From Polysphondylium violaceum (taxonomy: Eukaryota > Evosea > Eumycetozoa > Dictyosteliales > Dictyosteliaceae), in assembly GCA_000277445.1 (NCBI GenBank), contig AJWJ01000290.1:1-29020 (forward strand): 29,020 bases of DNA. The letters run 5' to 3'. Shown here in pieces: positions 1 through 10,074 of this stretch. Within the stretch, counting starts at the first letter, position 1. Every line of letters begins with the position of its first letter. Position numbers and translations under genes: made by a program. Below the pieces are notes generated by a model, which searched no databases, was not told the origin of the DNA, and saw only the letters and a program-made list of their open reading frames with translations.

Positions 1-77
1 AAAAAAAAAGCGAAAAAAATCATGTGTAGATTAGATTATCCACTTACCCTGGAACGTGTCATGAACTCATTAATATT

Positions 78-702
78 ATGAGTAGCTTTACAGAAGAGGC
101 ATTAGGTCTACTAAAGGCATTGCCTTTTATAAGTGAAGCAAGCATTGTTCCCCAATATGACCCCTACAAAGGTTGTTTAAAAGTTAAATATCATTATAGG
201 CAATATACAATATCTCTTTATAATAACGGAACAATCTTGGTCCAACCCTATAATCAAGAACTAAAAGATTATCTTACAAATGCAAAGGTACAATTTACTC
301 CACATTTTTTCATTGATAATCATGAATGAATATTTACATCTACAATTTTAGAATGATAGGATTCGAACACAAATTACCTCAAAAATTTCTCAACCACCTC
401 AACATCAATCACAACAACAATCGTCACCTGTAAATAAAACAAAAACACCACCATTAAAGCTCACATTAAAAAAATTAGATCAAGATGTAAATATAAATGA
501 ATTACGACTGCACTTTAGACAAGAAAGAGAGCAAATAAGATCAAACAAATCAAACGTACCTACAGCATCAATAAGAGAGGATCTTGATATTGATCAATTA
601 AGTCAATTTGAATTAAATTCCCATACTACTAAACAAACAGTACAAATAAATGATTGGGAAGAAAATGAATACATACCCACGATATCAAATAGGAATACCA
701 AT

Positions 703-773
<71 letters not shown>

Positions 774-1581
774 CAATAATAACAACAATAATAATAACAA
801 TAATAATAACAATAATAATATTAGTATAGATAACAATAACAATAACAATAACAATAACAATAACAATAACAATAACAATAACAATAACAATAACAATAAC
901 AATAACAATAACAATAACAATAACAATAACAATAACAATAATAATAATAATAATAATATTAATAATATTAATATTAATAATAATATTAATAATGATGATG
1001 AGGTTATAGTATCACAAAATATATCCCCATTAAGATTAAAGAACCAAACATTAGTTTTAGAGGTAGATGATGACGAATTTGATTACTATGAAAATGCTAG
1101 AAATTTACAAGGGAATGCAAAAATTCAAGTCTTTTTAGTTTGTGGAAAAAATAAACAAGTCTATGATAAGATTTATGAACAACTAACACATTTTAATATT
1201 AAAATAATAAAATGTGAACCAAGTGATGACATCCCTTTTCCTCAATTGGTAGAACAATACGCATTGGATGCAGATTTTTCCATTGTATTGGCACCTCATG
1301 ATAATATTTGTTTTTTAAAAGATGAAGACGTTAAAAATTACTTTCCCGTATCATATCCAGATTTAACGTATCTATATCAGTTGGGCTATCTTGAAGCAAG
1401 ATTTGGTCGAGAAAAAACATTGTTGGTAGAATTTGGTCAATTAAACTATCGTTTAAATGATGATTTAGGGAATATAGGTAAAACTGTTTACTGTCTAAAT
1501 AGACACAATAGTAATCTTTTAGAATTTAGAGAAAAGGTTCAAGAGATCATAGATTTAATAAAAAAGGAGTCAAATTCATAA
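78..1581 (+). CDS. TIR-like (CBASS/Pycsar effector type) domain protein, poly-Asn rich, two exons
   Basis: Predicted exons are 78-287 and 352-1581, giving 479 residues. The 64-bp intron has AAG|gtacaa and tttag|AAT borders, is phase 0, and removes an in-frame stop at 327-329. Residues 1-70 form a small compact N-terminal segment I do not recognise. Residues 71-180 are polar and Gln/Asn rich, followed by two runs of 38 and 42 Asn. Residues ~327-479 resemble the predicted nucleotide-binding TIR-like family of bacterial Cap12/Pycsar effectors. A first strand (VFLVCGK, ~330-336) matches the family's FVVHGR element, SIVLAPHDN matches the second strand and loop, and YQLGYLEARFGRE matches the family's FELGYFIGKLGRE helix. 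Active members hydrolyse NAD+ with the Glu of FELG; here that position is Gln413 (codon 1378-1380), so catalysis is doubtful. No upstream in-frame ATG follows the stop at 27-29. The gene converges on the HEATR5 homologue, with 58 bp between stops. Confident in the ORF, fairly confident in the domain; cellular role unknown. Confidence 0.75.
288..351 (+). other. Intron 1 of the TIR-like gene
   Basis: A 64-nt AT-rich intron with gt...tttag borders. It is inferred because splicing joins two open frames in phase 0 and bypasses the tga at 327-329. The exon on the far side is open without interruption for 1.2 kb. Confidence 0.75.
700..990 (+). repeat. AAT / AACAAT microsatellite encoding poly-Asn
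   Basis: A trinucleotide AAT/AAC tract at 706-819 encodes 38 Asn. After the interruption ISID, a very regular AACAAT hexamer array at about 832-957 encodes 42 Asn, then ATT/AAT codons continue to about 990. The reading frame of the host gene is kept throughout. Such tracts are common in dictyostelid coding sequence. The opposite strand reads as a long poly-Leu ORF, which is a shadow. Confidence 0.95.
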
Positions 1582-1639
1582 ATAGGATTTTTGTTCAATC
1601 ATAAATATAGACTCATCAGTCAATTAAAATACATTTTTT

Positions 1640-4600
1640 TTATTCTTTTATAACTTTAGAGAAATCAAAATTTAATTGAATTTGAGGTTTAGGAGGTAAT
1701 TTAACCTCTTTTTTAGTTGTAGATTCAATATTTTGTCGAATAGATTGTTCTAAAATTTGTTTTAAATCTGTTGGTAATCTTGATACAGCTTCTTTAAATA
1801 ATGGTTGAGTAGAAGCAAAATTTAATAAAACTTGTAAAATTTGACTATGTAATAAAGGAGTTGGTGAAACATTTGGTTGAAGGAATAAAATAAATGATTG
1901 AATTACTGCCAACAATAATAAAGATTCTTTTTTTTAAACGATTTTAACAATTAAATTAGTAATAGGTAATAAATATAAATTTATAAAATATTATAGTTTT
2001 ACATACTTGAATCTTGATTTGAAAAAGATAAAGAAAGTACAAATAATTTAATAATTTCATTTGTGATTTCTAAATCTTCATTAATTAAAGTAGAGGGAGG
2101 GAATTTAAATAGACTAAATAAATCATTAAAGAGAGTTTCAACCAAACCAACAGATAATCTATAAAGATTTGAAGAAGGTTGAGAAGCACCAGAATTTACA
2201 ATGTTTCTAATAATTTGAAGTATATATACCTTCTCTTTAGTTGAAATATCCACACTAGTAATTGATTTTTGCAAGAATATAATAATCTGATCTATTGTCA
2301 AACTATTATTATTTGCAAAAAGAATTGGTACCAATAAAAGACTTCCTTGTCTAATACTCTTTTGATCAAGCTGATCATTTAAAGATTCCAATAAACTATT
2401 ATAAAATGCTGGAATTAAATCTATAGATACCTTTGATTTAATTATTAAATTGAATAATTGAATTGCACCAGTAATCAATGAAGCATTGTTTGAGTTTGAT
2501 AATCCCATTAAAATTGATACTAAAAATAATGGAATATATTGTTCTTTTAATTTGTCTGTTCCTTGTTGATCTTGAATTAAATTAAATATACTTGAACAAC
2601 ATGGATATAATTTAATAAAATATTCTTCATCACCATTTGATTCCTTATTTAATAAATTAATTGGCTTATATAATGTTTTTAATATTAACTCCATTAAATT
2701 ATTATTATTATTATTACTATCACTATTAAATATATTTAAATATTATTAATATATATATACTAAATATAAATACTATAGTTTTAAAATATAATTACTCTTT
2801 AACAAAATTTAATATTAACTCATTTAAAACATCTAAAACCAAAGATTGGATAATTGGATTTTTAAAATTATTAATTTTAAATAAAATACTAAGTATTTCA
2901 TTTAATATATCCTAGATATAAAATAAAAAATGTTGTTAATATAAAATTATAATTATACATATACTAAAAACATACAAAACTTAAACCATTAAAATTCTGT
3001 TTAAATAAAGTCTTGAAAATTTCCAAAGACAAAGAAACATTATCCAATTTAAAATTAATATCAACAGGATCTTCAAGATATCTTTCCATACTCTTTAATG
3101 ATAAACCAATAATAATATAAAGATCATCTAGACCTTTAGTTTCAGATAAAAATTCTTTATCTTCTGTTTTTACATTAATACCACTACCTTCTCTACCAAT
3201 GGTCCAATATTGTGTATGTAATAAACAAGAAAGAGCTTTTAATATATGAGGATAAGCATCTTTAAAGTATTCAATACTATCTTGGAATGTGAGCGGTGAG
3301 AAAAGAATTGGACGATAGAGTGGATAGATTTGAGAAGAGTGATAGACTAAAAGAGTGTGCTCCTTTAAAAATGTTGTCCAATGTACACGAAGATACATGA
3401 GAATTGGATTGATAACAGATGATAAAATTTGATAGAGTGATTCATCTTTTAGACAAAGAAGATAAAGTTGCGCAAATGCTTTGAGTATGGAGACTTGTAC
3501 CAAGGTGGTGGTCTTTTCATTATAGATTGGGAAATTTAAATTTCTCAAATCTCTAACCGATTGAGAGAGAATAGTGGTTGCCTTTTTAATTGCAACGTTA
3601 TCATAATGAATGGATGCATCAACAAACCCAACAAATACTTGACAAGCATTGGAAAGTTGTGTTGGTAGAGCACCTGGTACAAAGGCTGGTCTGAGGGCAG
3701 ACATAATTTGTGCTTGATAAAGCTCCAAGAGCAAATGACCTTCATAGTCTGGATCAATGGCTTTAGAGAATCCATCCAAAATATCCTTCAGCAACAAAAT
3801 ACCAATGGGACGCATTGAATCAATCTGTGATGTGGCTGCTTTATAACTTATACTAATGAGATCGTGAAGATGCATAACAAGATAATCGGTTTTGTTTGGG
3901 AAATTGGCAATCAATATCATTGAGAAATGTTGAGGCTTATCTCTAACGACGCTGATAACTCTTCTCACACACTCCAATGCAAATATTTTAGTAAACCATC
4001 TGTGTACATAGGTATCGCTTTTGGAAGATGATTTTTCCACAACAACCTTTTGATCCAACTCCTCCTCGTCCTCGTCATTGTTGTCATTGTTTTTAGAGCC
4101 ATCTTTATCTTTGGCTGCGGCCTCTTTATCGGCTTCTTCTTTTAACAAATCTTTTTCTTCCGTTTGTTTGGATGATAAGATAATGCTCATACACAACTTG
4201 AGCCAAGTGGATGGATTAGATGGTGCAATGGTGTCAATCAAAGAAAAGAGCAAGAGTTTTAGTTCTTTGGAGAGTTGAGTATCACGCTCTGTATCCAACA
4301 TCATAAACAGTAATTCAGTGAGAGGAATATTCATTTCAAATTTTGATCTCTTTTGAATGAGTTGTCTTAGACAAGTAACGGCAGCCACTCTGAGCAAGAG
4401 GTAAGGGCTCTTTAGTTGTTGAATCAATTGGGGCACAAGGGTATCGACATTGATGGTATTTGGAGCAAACATTATCAACTTTTGATAAAAATAGATAGAT
4501 TCAACTTTGATGAGTGGATCTTGTGATTTCTCAATAATTGAGCATGTGCCGGTGCACTTGGCCATAATGTCTTTGGATGTCTCGAGCTCGGGTCCCAATG

Positions 4601-7600
4601 CCACGACAATAGAGTTTACGATACGGCCCAATAATTGATAGGGTGGATTTTCGTTGACGAGTAAAGATTGCAACAACATCAATGTTGGTGCAGCAAATGA
4701 TGTGAAATCAAATCCAGATGTTTGGATTGTGATGTACAAAGAGTGAAGAGCATATTGACTGACGTCTGGTGACACCAAATCCTGTGCCAATACATGAAGA
4801 TTGGCAATGGTTGTTGGGAGGAATTTCTGTGACATCATACCACCCACCGATCTTTGAATACAACCAAACACAAATGCAGCACCTGCACGTACAGAGCTTG
4901 GCACATCCTTGGGCGGCTTACGAATGATTTCTGTCAGTGACTGAATGATACTTGTAGTCAACTTGTCACCCTCAATTCTACACAATAGACCCAGACACTC
5001 TGATGAAATACGACGAAGTAGTGGGTTGGTGTCACCAAAGTATCTTTGGACAAATCTCTGAACAGTGATTGTAATGTCACTCTTTCCAAAACGATTGTTG
5101 TTGCTGGCCATCGATTTCAAAATATAGAGAAGAGATGTCAGGGCATTGACAATCATAATTTGTTTTTGACTGGCATTGCTAGACTCTTTGATGCAATTGC
5201 TCAAATGGTCAATGAGTTGGGTTCTATGTCTGTCTGGCTGAGCGATAAAAAGATAACTAAACAATTCTATGGCGCTATTGACGACTCTAATCTCGAGGAA
5301 TTGTGTACACTTGTGCGAAAAGCAATCATTGATATCAATAAAACATGGAAGTGAGGAATCCTGAGTAGAGATGGGAATTTGGAATGATCTTTCAAGACTT
5401 TGTTGAACACTAGTGAAATCGGGCAACAATGCATCCTCATCCTCTTTGGAGAGAAGATTGTTACTGTCATTGATGGAAGATGGTGCCGATATTTTGGTAT
5501 TCAACGGACCGTCCAATATCAACGATGTTACAATGGTCATAAGAGTTGTGTGATTGGAAGAGAATGAACTGGCGGGCAATGAGAGGAATGTTTGCACCAA
5601 ATTGTATTCAAGCAACTGAGTGAGCTCATTAGTGGACGATTGAAACGATGTACTAATGGCGGGAAGTTCACTCACAGTTTTAAGTGTGTTTGACAAGAAA
5701 TTTACAATGGATCCAATGACCTTGGAATTGACCAACTTGGGGTTATATTGAAGAAAAGATTGCAAAGGAACGAGTGCATCGGCACGTGTACGAGCAAAAA
5801 TAACTATATCCCTCTCGGCGGTGGGATGGACAGTGTTTATATTGAAACAAGATTTCCAAAATGTAAATAAACTTGGCAAGATAGACTCTACAAAATTGCT
5901 ACCCATAAACTTGATTAACGAATTCATGATGGTCCAACCGGCCTCCAAACGTGCCAAGGTAATGGCTGGATTAATAAAATCGGGATTGGTGAGCAATGCA
6001 GATGAAATCTTTGTAATTTGATTCAACAACGTAGCGGGTACACCCAACTCTGTGGTTTTTACTGTGGAAATCAATGCAGCACAACCCAATGAATTTCCTT
6101 TTAATGAATTCATAATTCTCTTTAGTGAATCTGGTTGAATTGATAATGTGTCAATTTCACCAATACTAGTGTTTAAATGTTGTAAACATTCTGTCAATAA
6201 CATTGAAATATTCTTTGGTTGATGTGTAGCAAATGATCTCAAACAAATACCAGCCCATTGTCGAGTGGATTGATTTTTATCACATAATAATGAAATCAAA
6301 TTTGAATGATAATCTTCGTTTAATTTGGTTAAACCGCCCTCTCCAAGTTCATTAATTAATATACTTGATTCTCTCTATATTAAATTGTTAAATAATTAAT
6401 ATATAAATAAAATATTATTATTATTATTAATTACCACTTACTAATGAGCAATATAAAACTAATTCATTGATTGAATCTGGTTGTTGTTGATGTTGTTTAA
6501 AATAATTTGATAAAACACGCAACATATATTGTTGGCCATTTTCGCTTTGATTTTCACCTAGACCAATACGAAGAATATGAGATACAATGGATTTGAATTG
6601 AATTTGTTCTTGAACCACTTGATTAGATTGACTGGTTGAATTTAAATTACCAAGATAACGATTAAATTGGGGAGATAGCAATTTAAAAACCACTGCTATA
6701 ATTTTATCCAATTGAGATTCAGTATCATGAATTCTAAGACTCTTGAGAAATGTAGAGTAGGCGATGGTGATATTGACCCTAATCTCTTTCTTGCCACTGC
6801 AAGATATCATTAAATTATTTAAATAATTTAAACATTGTTCAACGTTGGAATAGTTGCTCTTGATCTGTACACTGCTTGAGGAACTTGACTGTTGTTGTTG
6901 TTGAGGGGGTTGGTCAACCTCTTTGTAATACAATGACATTAAGCAATTGCCCATAGATTCTGATACTTTATTTCTACAACGAAGATAGTCTTCATCCATT
7001 GCCTTGGAGAGGAGACTCAATACCTTTTCATCGAATCCTTCAAATTGTCTGTCGTTTTGATTATAGTTTTTAATAATGGGTAGCAAGACATTGACGCATT
7101 CAATCTTAAAGTCTTGATAAGAGTAAATCGATGCTTGAGACGAAGGATTTGGTAATGATGCCAACAAACTAGTGTTTGTACTACCGATTGGGTAAATGGC
7201 CTTTATCAATTTAAAAGCATCCAAGTGTATACTATTGCCCCCATAGCCTGACGATTCAATCATATTTGCGACACATCTCATTGCCGATGCTCTCAATACA
7301 AATGGTTCTGATGACATTTTAATTATCTTTGACAATAATGTAAACATTTCTTGAATATAAACAATTGCCAATGTTTTACTACTTTTAAATATAATTGATA
7401 ATACATCTATAACTGATCTATAGATTATTATTAGATATATTTCATATCTCATCAGAGATATACAGATAAATCTTTAGATATAGATATACTTACACTTTTA
7501 AATTTGTGTTTGATTGTTTTGATTGAATGGAAGCAATTAAATTTTTAACTATAGAAGTTGATGATCTACCACCGATGGGATAATCAAATAGTTTACTAAT

Positions 7601-7831
7601 CAAATTACCGAGAGTCAAGGCAAATGCAGGTCCACCAGTGCCCTGCAACAGACAACTGGTCAACAAATTCAACCATTTTAGCGTAATTGAATCAATATCT
7701 TGTTTTGATAATGTATTAAATATTGGTGAAATAGTACAAACTTGATCAAATTTGCTTACTATATTATTGAGTTTAATTCCATCATTAACTGCTTTTTGAA
7801 GTGTTGCATAATGATTCTCTAAAATATCCAT
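1640..7831 (-). CDS. HEATR5/Laa1-family HEAT-repeat protein, six exons
   Basis: Predicted exons (minus strand order) are 7831-7494, 7417-6442, 6374-2976, 2911-2796, 2722-2007 and 1926-1640. Together they make 1943 residues; human HEATR5B is about 2070. All five introns are short with GTAAGT, GTATGT or GTAATT donors, and every join keeps frame and bypasses stops. HEATR5 and yeast Laa1 are HEAT-repeat scaffolds that work with the AP-1 clathrin adaptor in Golgi-endosome traffic. Diagnostic stretches are the N-terminal GGPAFALTLG region, NPLLRRISSECLGLL near residue 890, the following CIQRSVGGM and ALHSLYI segments, LLRVAAVTCLRQL, and an acidic linker before the RWFTKIFALECVRR segment. All of these parallel human HEATR5B as I recall it. 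The C-terminus ends in a short charged tail like that of HEATR5. No catalytic domain is present. Orthology is confident; exact borders of the small exons 4 and 5 are somewhat less so. Confidence 0.88.
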
Positions 7832-8251
7832 TAATTTAAAATACTATCGTATAATCACACCTGTTAAATATTTATTACTACTATTATTATTACTATGTTA
7901 CTATTATTATACACTATATTGTAATTTAATAAACGTGATCTGTTGTGAGATATATAAATATTGATTGCGCTCTAAATTAGAGTTTTGTTCAAAATAAAAA
8001 TGAAATCGATCAATTTTTAAAAAAAAAAAATAAACTAAAAAAAATAAAAAAAAATAACAATATGGAATTCCATTGATTGATGATTGGTTCAAAAAGTAGT
8101 ATTTTTTATTGAATTTGGTTAAGATGATGGATATAGATATATTAATATTTTTAGATATAAAACTTTTTTTTTTTTTTTTGTTTTTTTCTTAATTCTTCTA
8201 TCCTTTTTTTTTGTCTTTACAACAAGAAGAGGTTAAAAATGAAGAGATAAT
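7832..8251. other. Intergenic region between HEATR5 homologue and MAPEG gene
   Basis: This is the 5' flank of the HEATR5 homologue and the 3' flank of the MAPEG gene, both on the minus strand. It holds A/T homopolymers (A-run near 8018-8053, T-run near 8164-8180) typical of dictyostelid spacers and no convincing gene. Small ORFs here lack support. Confidence 0.6.
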
Positions 8252-8787
8252 TTACTTTCCATGTAATAATTTGCATCTATTAATCAAAGATACAATGACA
8301 CCTAAACCGGCACCACCCAATAAAAGGAATTGGGAAGCATGGGATACAATGAGATGGGTGCTCTTGAGACACTCGTTATCCTTTTCCTTTTTACAGCAAT
8401 AGGAGCAACAGCTAACCAACTTGGAGATTAACCAGCTTGAGCCTAAAATTAAGGACCACTTGGGTGAGATGAAATAAGAAAACATAAAAGTAGATGGAAT
8501 GACAGCATTTCCCAAACCCTCTGTAAGATTAGAGTAACGATGAACAACTTTTTCAAACTCGGCATCACCAGTTACAGCTGGAGCTTTAATCTAAAATAAT
8601 TTATAAACCTAAATATTAGTATTATTTTCATAAAGATTTATAAATAAATATTTACACCATATCTCTCTCTAGCTCTACCTAGTTTAAAAGCTTCAATGCT
8701 CCACATGGTAATGCCACCAACAGCAACCAAGGATGGGAAAACTACGTAATCTGGGTATACCCAATTAAATTGAAGACTATGATTCAT
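8252..8787 (-). CDS. MAPEG-family membrane protein (microsomal glutathione S-transferase 3-like), two exons
   Basis: Exons are 8787-8656 and 8590-8252, giving 156 residues; MAPEG proteins are usually ~150. The intron has a GGT|gtaaat donor and a ttttag|ATT acceptor, phase 0. MAPEG enzymes are four-helix integral membrane proteins of the ER and nuclear envelope that conjugate or reduce lipid substrates with glutathione. Visible are a first hydrophobic helix around residues 13-33, a charged loop (FKLGRARERYG), the family-like segment FEKVVHRYSNLTE (residues 56-68, with Asn65 and Glu68 of the Asn-x-x-Glu motif), and three further hydrophobic segments. Where LTC4 synthase and MGST3 carry an Arg four residues before that Asn, this protein has His61 with Arg62 next to it. 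The loop after helix 3 is cysteine-rich (CCSYCC). The start is the ATG at 8787; the open frame upstream has no other ATG. Family is confident; substrate unknown. Confidence 0.82.
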
Positions 8788-9138
8788 TTTACCAAAAAAA
8801 ATATGAAAAAAATTAATTAACAAACACTAAAGAAATATGATGATTTAAAATAGTAAAGGGAATAATGAATATGAATATGAAAATGTATAATTGAAATAAA
8901 ATAATAATATTAAATAAATAAATACAAAAAAAAAAAAAATAAAATATGAACCTCTCTCACCCACCACTCATTTTCACACACCTTTTTGATGTTCAACTGA
9001 ATTATTTTATTTCAAAAAACCTGGGTGGTCCAATGATCTTGGGGGGAAAAATGAATATGAAATGTTGAATGATATTGTATTTTATTTATTTGTTTGGGTT
9101 GTGCACTATTATCAACAACAATATTATTTATTACTTTT

Positions 9139-9335
9139 GCTCTTTCTCTCACCCTAACCCTATCATTAAAAGTGTAAATTACAAAATCAACGAACACCAT
9201 CACCATATTGTTATTGTTTGATACCACTATTCATTAATGTTAAAAAATTAATTATACAATTACTAAATGAGATAGATCAATGAGTGGAATGATTAAATCA
9301 CTCTATTTGTAAATTTAATGAGTCTTTTTTAAAAA
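9139..9335. repeat. Diverged direct repeat, copy 1
   Basis: This pairs with copy 2 at about 9588-9790. Both copies begin with a ctctcacc-type pyrimidine tract, share an identical 30-nt core (9162-9191 here, 9613-9642 there, offset 451), and continue through caattactaaa and ttaaatcact-type blocks to a tttgtaaattt block and a T-run. Identity looks near 75-80% by eye with several indels. The frames are not preserved between copies, so it is not a coding repeat. Confidence 0.7.
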
Positions 9336-9587
9336 AACAATCATGATTAACAGAGGGATCTTTTCAAATTTTCCTGAAACGCCATTATCAACCCCATTAA
9401 ACATGACTCTATAGTTGAGTTTTAGCTTAAAATTTGATTAATTTGAATAAGCTCTATCATTATCTCTCTATCATTTAGACTAAATAGGCTTTAGAGGAAT
9501 CCGAAAGTAATTCTCTATACTTAATTTAAATATTCCATTAATTAATAAAAAAATATAAAATAAAAATGTTTGTTCATTATTAAACTC

Positions 9588-9790
9588 TCACTCTCTTTTT
9601 CTCACCCTCAGCATCATTAAAAGTGTAAATTACAAAATCAACAACACCATCATCATAATGTTAATGTTAATTAATTTTAAAAAATTAAATTTACAATTAC
9701 TAAAACGAGATTTATAATAAATAGTATAAATAAATGAATGGTATGGTTAAATCACTATATTTGTAAATTTGACGAGGCTTTTTTCAAAAT
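9588..9790. repeat. Diverged direct repeat, copy 2
   Basis: This is the second copy of the repeat at about 9139-9335, in the same orientation and with the same block order. A one-base difference next to the core breaks any shared reading frame. No terminal inverted repeats or clear target-site duplications were seen. Confidence 0.7.
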
Positions 9791-9981
9791 AAAATAAAAG
9801 GTGTGAATAATCAAATTCAATATATGGTAGATATCGTAGATATCTGCTAAAAAAAAAACACATGCTGATCCAAAAAGCCGCTTTCCAACATCAAACATTG
9901 ATACAATTTTTATAAAAAATATTGAATAAAAACCGATTTCACGACGATTTTTGATGATTCCGTTGATTTTGACAAAATACT

Positions 9982-10074
9982 ATGGACAACGTTCAAAACG
10001 AGGCCCCCTTTATGTCTAGCCCAGCGAAATTGCGCAAGAAAAGGAAAAAAAAATTCAAAAAAAAAAGTGCATGA
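9982..10074 (+). other. Possible 30-residue basic micro-ORF
   Basis: An ATG-to-TGA frame of 31 codons sits in a locally GC-richer patch. It encodes an acidic/polar N-terminus followed by SSPAKLRKKRKKKFKKKSA. The Lys/Arg tail partly follows from the A-rich DNA, but the SPAKLRKKR part uses mixed codons (cca gcg aaa ttg cgc aag). It could be a real short peptide, an exon of an unpredicted transcript, or chance. I do not recognise it. Confidence 0.25.

Noticed and set aside
603-938. Long poly-Leu ORF on the minus strand
   Set aside because: It is the reverse complement of the poly-Asn tract of the TIR-like gene and has no non-repetitive coding content.
706-957. CRISPR-like regular repetition
   Set aside because: It is an uninterrupted microsatellite with no spacers, inside a eukaryotic coding exon.
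8211-8402. 63-codon plus-strand ORF over the MAPEG gene
   Set aside because: It is antisense to a clearly recognisable MAPEG exon with conserved motifs.
9012-9227. 71-codon minus-strand ORF overlapping repeat copy 1
   Set aside because: It begins at a non-ATG codon, and the second repeat copy carries an indel and a stop in the same frame, so the frame is not conserved.
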